From NCBI GenBank assembly GCA_002751075.1, contig NAOQ01000093.1, positions 68,077-91,985 of the forward strand: a DNA stretch of 23,909 nucleotides, in the 5' to 3' direction. The stretch's first letter is position 1, and every line of letters starts with the position of its first letter. The notes under the pieces were generated by a model that was not told the DNA's origin, made no database searches, and saw only the letters and a program-made list of their open reading frames with translations. The translations under genes and the position numbers were made by a program. The stretch is from Ichthyophonus hoferi (lineage: Eukaryota > Opisthokonta > Ichthyosporea > Ichthyophonida > Ichthyophonidae). Positions 20,232 to 23,909 of the stretch are shown in pieces.

Positions 20232-23200
20232 ATGGTATGTGATAATATTTTATAGGGTGTATAGGTTTATATTATTTATGTGCATTTGTTTTATCTTTAT
20301 GTTTATATAAGGATTATTGCTTTGTGTATATTACATATATATGTTTAATTAACAAACATACTTACTATAATAATACCATAATATATATATATATGCATAC
20401 ATAAATATTATCATATTGTTGTAGACACACATATTCTATTATGCCTACCTACATATGCATACTATCTTACCTACTATCCCACCTACTATCCTACCTAATG
20501 TCATACTATCTTACACACAATTCTATGTACTATCATGTATTATATACATCTACATATAAATGGCTTTGTCAAAAAAACCCGATTACATAATCCGTACACA
20601 TAGTTAGATATATTTAAGGGCTATAATCAAATTAATATGTATATATATTTTAGCAATATTTAATCAGTATTCCTGCTTGTTGTATAACATCTCTATTTTA
20701 TATATATACGTAATATACTTATATGTATTTATAATATAGTTATAGTTATATCCACTATCCTAATAAGAAAGTATAATAGGTTAGTATTTATGGTATTGGT
20801 ATTTATGATAGTATGTATGTGTATATGCGTGTATGTAGATATCTACGTATGCGTAATATATGCATGTGCGTTGTATGTATGTATGTATGTATATGTTTGT
20901 GTATAATTAAACTGATGTTTGTAAGTGTAATATATTATATAGAGTAATGTATATGTATGCAAGTATGCGTGTATGTATGTATGTATGTATCCATATAATA
21001 TATTATATACTGTAGTACATATTATAGTATATACATATTTATTGCAATGTATTCATACACACTGTACGTATATCTAGTGCATTTTAACTATGAGGTATAA
21101 TAGAGATTGTAATTACTCGTGTTCACTATGTAAAGTGATATATAGTTGATTTAATTATTAGTTAAGTGTTAATTAATTACTGATTAAGCGCTAATTAATT
21201 ACTTATTAAGTTCTAATTAATGAATTAATATTCTCAGGGGGCCGATGGAGGAACTATGCCCACTAGGGATGAGATGATTAAAATGAAAAAGAAAGCCAAA
21301 AAGGTAATAGAGTAATATAGGTCTCTTATATTATATAATAGTATAGTGTATTGTATTATAGTATATTATATTGTATAATCGTATAGTGTATTGCATTATA
21401 GTATATTATATTGTATAATCGTATAGTGTATTGTATTATAGTATATTATATTGTATAATAGCATAGTGTATTGTATTATATTATATTATATTATATAATA
21501 GTATAGTATATTATATTGTATTATATTATATTATATTATATTATATAATAGCATAGTGTATTGTATTATAGTATATTATATTATATTATATTATATAATA
21601 GCATAGTGTATTGTATTATAGTATATTATATTGTATAATAGTATAGTGTATTATATTGTGTAATTTTATATTGTATTATATTTTACTCCATAATATTATG
21701 CTATAGTATACTATATTATATTGTGCTATGATGTATATATCCTTGCTATATTAACCTATAACCTCTCTCCTTTATTATAATCATCCAATAATTTCTCTCC
21801 TTTGTTATATTAACCTATTGTTTCTTTCTCCCTCACTTTAATAACCCAATAATCTCACTCTCACTCTTTTAAAGGTGGATAAAGATGTTGATATTGAAGC
21901 TAGGTGGCGCCGTTGTTATCTTTCTGCCGCTATTCTAAAGGAGCCAATAGTGGCCTGCGGAGCGGGAAGGTATAAAAACCACGGCTTACTGCATATATAT
22001 GTATAGTATGCTATACCATAGAGTATTACATTATTGTGTTTTGTAGTGTAGTGTGTTTGATTGTATTATATTGTATTATATTGTATTATACTATATTATA
22101 TTGTATTATACTATATTATATTGTATTATATTATATTATATTGTATTATACTATACTATATTGTATTATACTATATTATATTGTATTGTATTATATTGTA
22201 TGATATTGTATTATACTATATTATATTGTATTATGCTATATTATATTGTATTATATTGTATTATACTATATTATATTGTATTATACTATATTATATTGTA
22301 TTATACTATATTGTATTGTATTATACTATATTATATTGTCTGGTATTGTGTTGTGCTATCTTAGATTATGCTATACTGTACTGTAATAACCTACCTATCT
22401 GCCTATCTATCTACCTACCTATCCACCTATCTACCCGTCTACCTACCTACCTACCTACCTATATACAGACTATACAATAAAGACACTATTATTGAATATC
22501 TCCTAGATAAGGCAAAGTTCCTTGATCAAGCTACATTGGTGAAACATATTAGGGGGCTCAAGGTATGTAAATTGGAATCGGGGGAGGGGGTCTATAAGAT
22601 GGGTCTAGAGGGGAGGGTATGATGTCATGGAAGGATGTATGGCAGGATGAGATGGGATAAGCTATTATAGTATATTGTAGTATAATATAGTAAACTATAG
22701 TAATATTACATAATATTATATAACATAATACAATACAATACAACACAATTTCATCTTTCTAAATATATTTATATCTATCTGTAGGATATAGTTACCCTAA
22801 ACCTCACACGCAATCCCGAGTACACGGCTGCCGTTGCTAATCAAGGACCAATCAACATCGATGAGAATACGTCACCATACATGTGCCCGGTAACGGATTT
22901 ACCAATGAATGGCCATTATAGGTATGATATTTTTATATGTATATGTTAATATGTGCATAGTATTATGTAACCAATGATATCATTATGTTATAATATAATA
23001 TACTCTAATATATTTTAATATATTTTAATTTTTTTGATTCACCAATAGATTCTCCTACATTAAAACCTGTGGATGTGTTGTAAGCGATAAAGCTCTGAGA
23101 GAAATACCAACTGATACATGCCACGTGGTAAGTGTACCCAGCCTTTAAACCCCCCTATTTACATGTGAAAATTTAAATTCATTTCTTTAGTAGCCCATAT

Positions 23201-23698
23201 TCTGGTATGAAAAACTACTTTTACTGTTTTAAAATCCCATGTTGTTAAAGGAATCTTTCTTATTATACTTTCAAACATGGATGATTTTAAAATTAAAATC
23301 AGCCTTATTGTTTTAACCCTCCAATATATTTTTCCTAATTTGTTTTTTTAAAAAAAATATTAAACCACCTGTGTTCTTTTTAATATTATGTATATATATA
23401 TATAGGTGTTTGATAAGATAAAATTTAATTATTTTGATCATTTTAACAGTGTAGTAAACCGTTTACAATCAATGATGTCATAACGATTAATGCAAATAAA
23501 GAAATTGAAGACGAAATCATTGAAAGACTATTGGAGAAGCAGGCTGCCAAGGTGCGTATGTATGTATGTGTGTATGTTTTGGACCTGTTTATGTATATTT
23601 TATTCTATAATAATATATTATATTTCCTAGGACTTATTTTATGCTTTGACCACAGAAAAAGGATAAGAAGAAAGCAAAGGAGGCCGTAGGAGGGGAAG
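20232..23698 (+). CDS. RTF2: RTF2, replication termination factor 2 (3' end outside window)
   Basis: Nuclear RING/U-box-like protein acting at replication forks (family knowledge). Exons with consistent phase: 21238-21303, 21875-21969, 22469-22562, 22785-22921, 23049-23127, 23450-23551, 23656-23698, then onward past the window. Exon 21238 starts in frame with GADGGTMPTRDEM, matching the family start M-G-x-DGGT. The ATG must therefore come from an upstream exon ending exactly on ATG; CAACATG/GTATGTG at 20232-20234 is the best candidate. Family features are KVDKD, LKEPIVACGAGRLYNKD, then C120 P V in YMCPV, MNGHYRFSY, C139-G-C141, and C156-H-V-C159, the atypical zinc-binding cysteine/histidine set. 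Residues 185-206 become Lys/Glu-rich. About 206 of roughly 300 residues are in the window. Confidence 0.93.
21162..21227. repeat. 22-bp tandem repeat, three units, RTF2 intron 1
   Basis: TTAAGNNNTAATTAATTACTNA repeats at 21162, 21184 and 21206, ending about 10 bp before the exon 2 acceptor. Each unit carries a TAATTAAT core resembling a homeodomain site. Confidence 0.85.
21321..21720. repeat. 40-bp period TA-rich array in an RTF2 intron
   Basis: GTATAGTGTATTGTATTATA recurs at 21341, 21381, 21421 and 21461 and continues more loosely to about 21650. Each unit is four related 10-mers built from 5-bp blocks. Confidence 0.85.
22040..22380. repeat. 10/20-bp period TA-rich array in an RTF2 intron
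   Basis: TTGTATTATACTATATTATA and variants repeat in 10-bp register with one 5-bp shift. Two plus-strand frames stay open through it (Tyr/Ile/Leu runs), but these are repeat artefacts. A CTAC/CTAT tetranucleotide run follows at about 22390-22460, up to the acceptor. Confidence 0.9.
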
Positions 23699-23909
23699 GT
23701 ATAGTATAGTAGAGTATAGTATAGTAGAGTATAGTAGAGTATAGTAGAGTATAGTTGAGTATAGTAGAGTATAGTAGAGTATAGTAGAGTATAGTAGAGT
23801 ATAGTAGAGTATAGTATAGTAGAGTATAGTAGAGTATAGTATAGTAGAGTATAGTAGAGTATAGTAGAGTATAGTAGAGTATAGTAGAGTATAGTATAGT
23901 AGAGTATAG
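23699..23909. repeat. 10-bp tandem repeat (AGTATAGTAG) reaching the window end
   Basis: Starts at the donor of the last visible RTF2 exon and runs about 20 units to the right edge, with occasional 5-bp insertions (AGTAT). The full length is unknown. Confidence 0.92.

Noticed and set aside
22053-22480. Tyr/Ile/Leu repeat proteins of 103-139 codons on the plus strand
   Set aside because: Overlapping frames through a TA-rich pentamer array in an RTF2 intron; no family resemblance.
1-23909. tRNA, rRNA, CRISPR array, LINE, LTR or viral coding sequence
   Set aside because: No cloverleaf boxes, spacer-repeat pattern, reverse transcriptase, integrase or capsid motifs were seen on either strand by eye; a covariance or profile search could still find weak cases.

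Overview
The window looks like nuclear DNA of an animal with a very AT-rich, intron-rich genome, possibly a sponge or other early-branching metazoan. The grounds are canonical GT-AG introns throughout, eukaryote-only gene families (UTP3/SAS10, FIS1, Golgi class I mannosidase, RTF2), a four-pass claudin/PMP22-like protein typical of animals, animal-type start contexts and AATAAA signals just behind stop codons. The exact phylum cannot be fixed from the sequence alone.

Layout from left to right. (1) 79-6513, minus strand: UTP3/SAS10, a nucleolar small-subunit processome protein, traced over 14 exons; its C-terminal end lies left of the window. (2) 9057-10619, minus strand: complete FIS1 in 4 exons, the tail-anchored mitochondrial/peroxisomal fission adaptor. 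(3) 12511-15417, plus strand: complete Golgi-type GH47 alpha-1,2-mannosidase in 3 exons, with all catalytic residues. (4) 15534-16422: two coding-like arms on opposite strands that encode related copies of one unrecognised protein motif, followed by decayed-looking coding sequence. (5) 16953-18307, minus strand: complete two-exon claudin-like tetraspan gene whose 13-codon first exon was found by splice-site and phase matching. (6) 20232-beyond the right edge, plus strand: RTF2, whose first coding exon is probably just the ATG.

The genes belong to unrelated pathways (ribosome biogenesis, organelle fission, N-glycan trimming, membrane junction-type protein, replication-fork/ubiquitin biology), and nothing suggests they act together. 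FIS1 and the mannosidase are divergent (about 1.9 kb apart), and so are the claudin-like gene and RTF2 (about 1.9 kb apart).

Introns and intergenic DNA are full of local repeats: a 33-bp minisatellite, 113-bp and about 218-bp tandem duplications, a dispersed inverted repeat of about 165 bp, and arrays built on degenerate 5-bp TA-rich units. These arrays produce many spurious open frames. The items most worth following up are the divergent unknown motif pair, the complementary TAGGG/CCCTA arms in FIS1 intron 1, the ATG-only exon of RTF2, and the excess of CCAAT pentamers in the UTP3 introns. I saw no viral or retroelement coding, tRNA, rRNA or CRISPR array.
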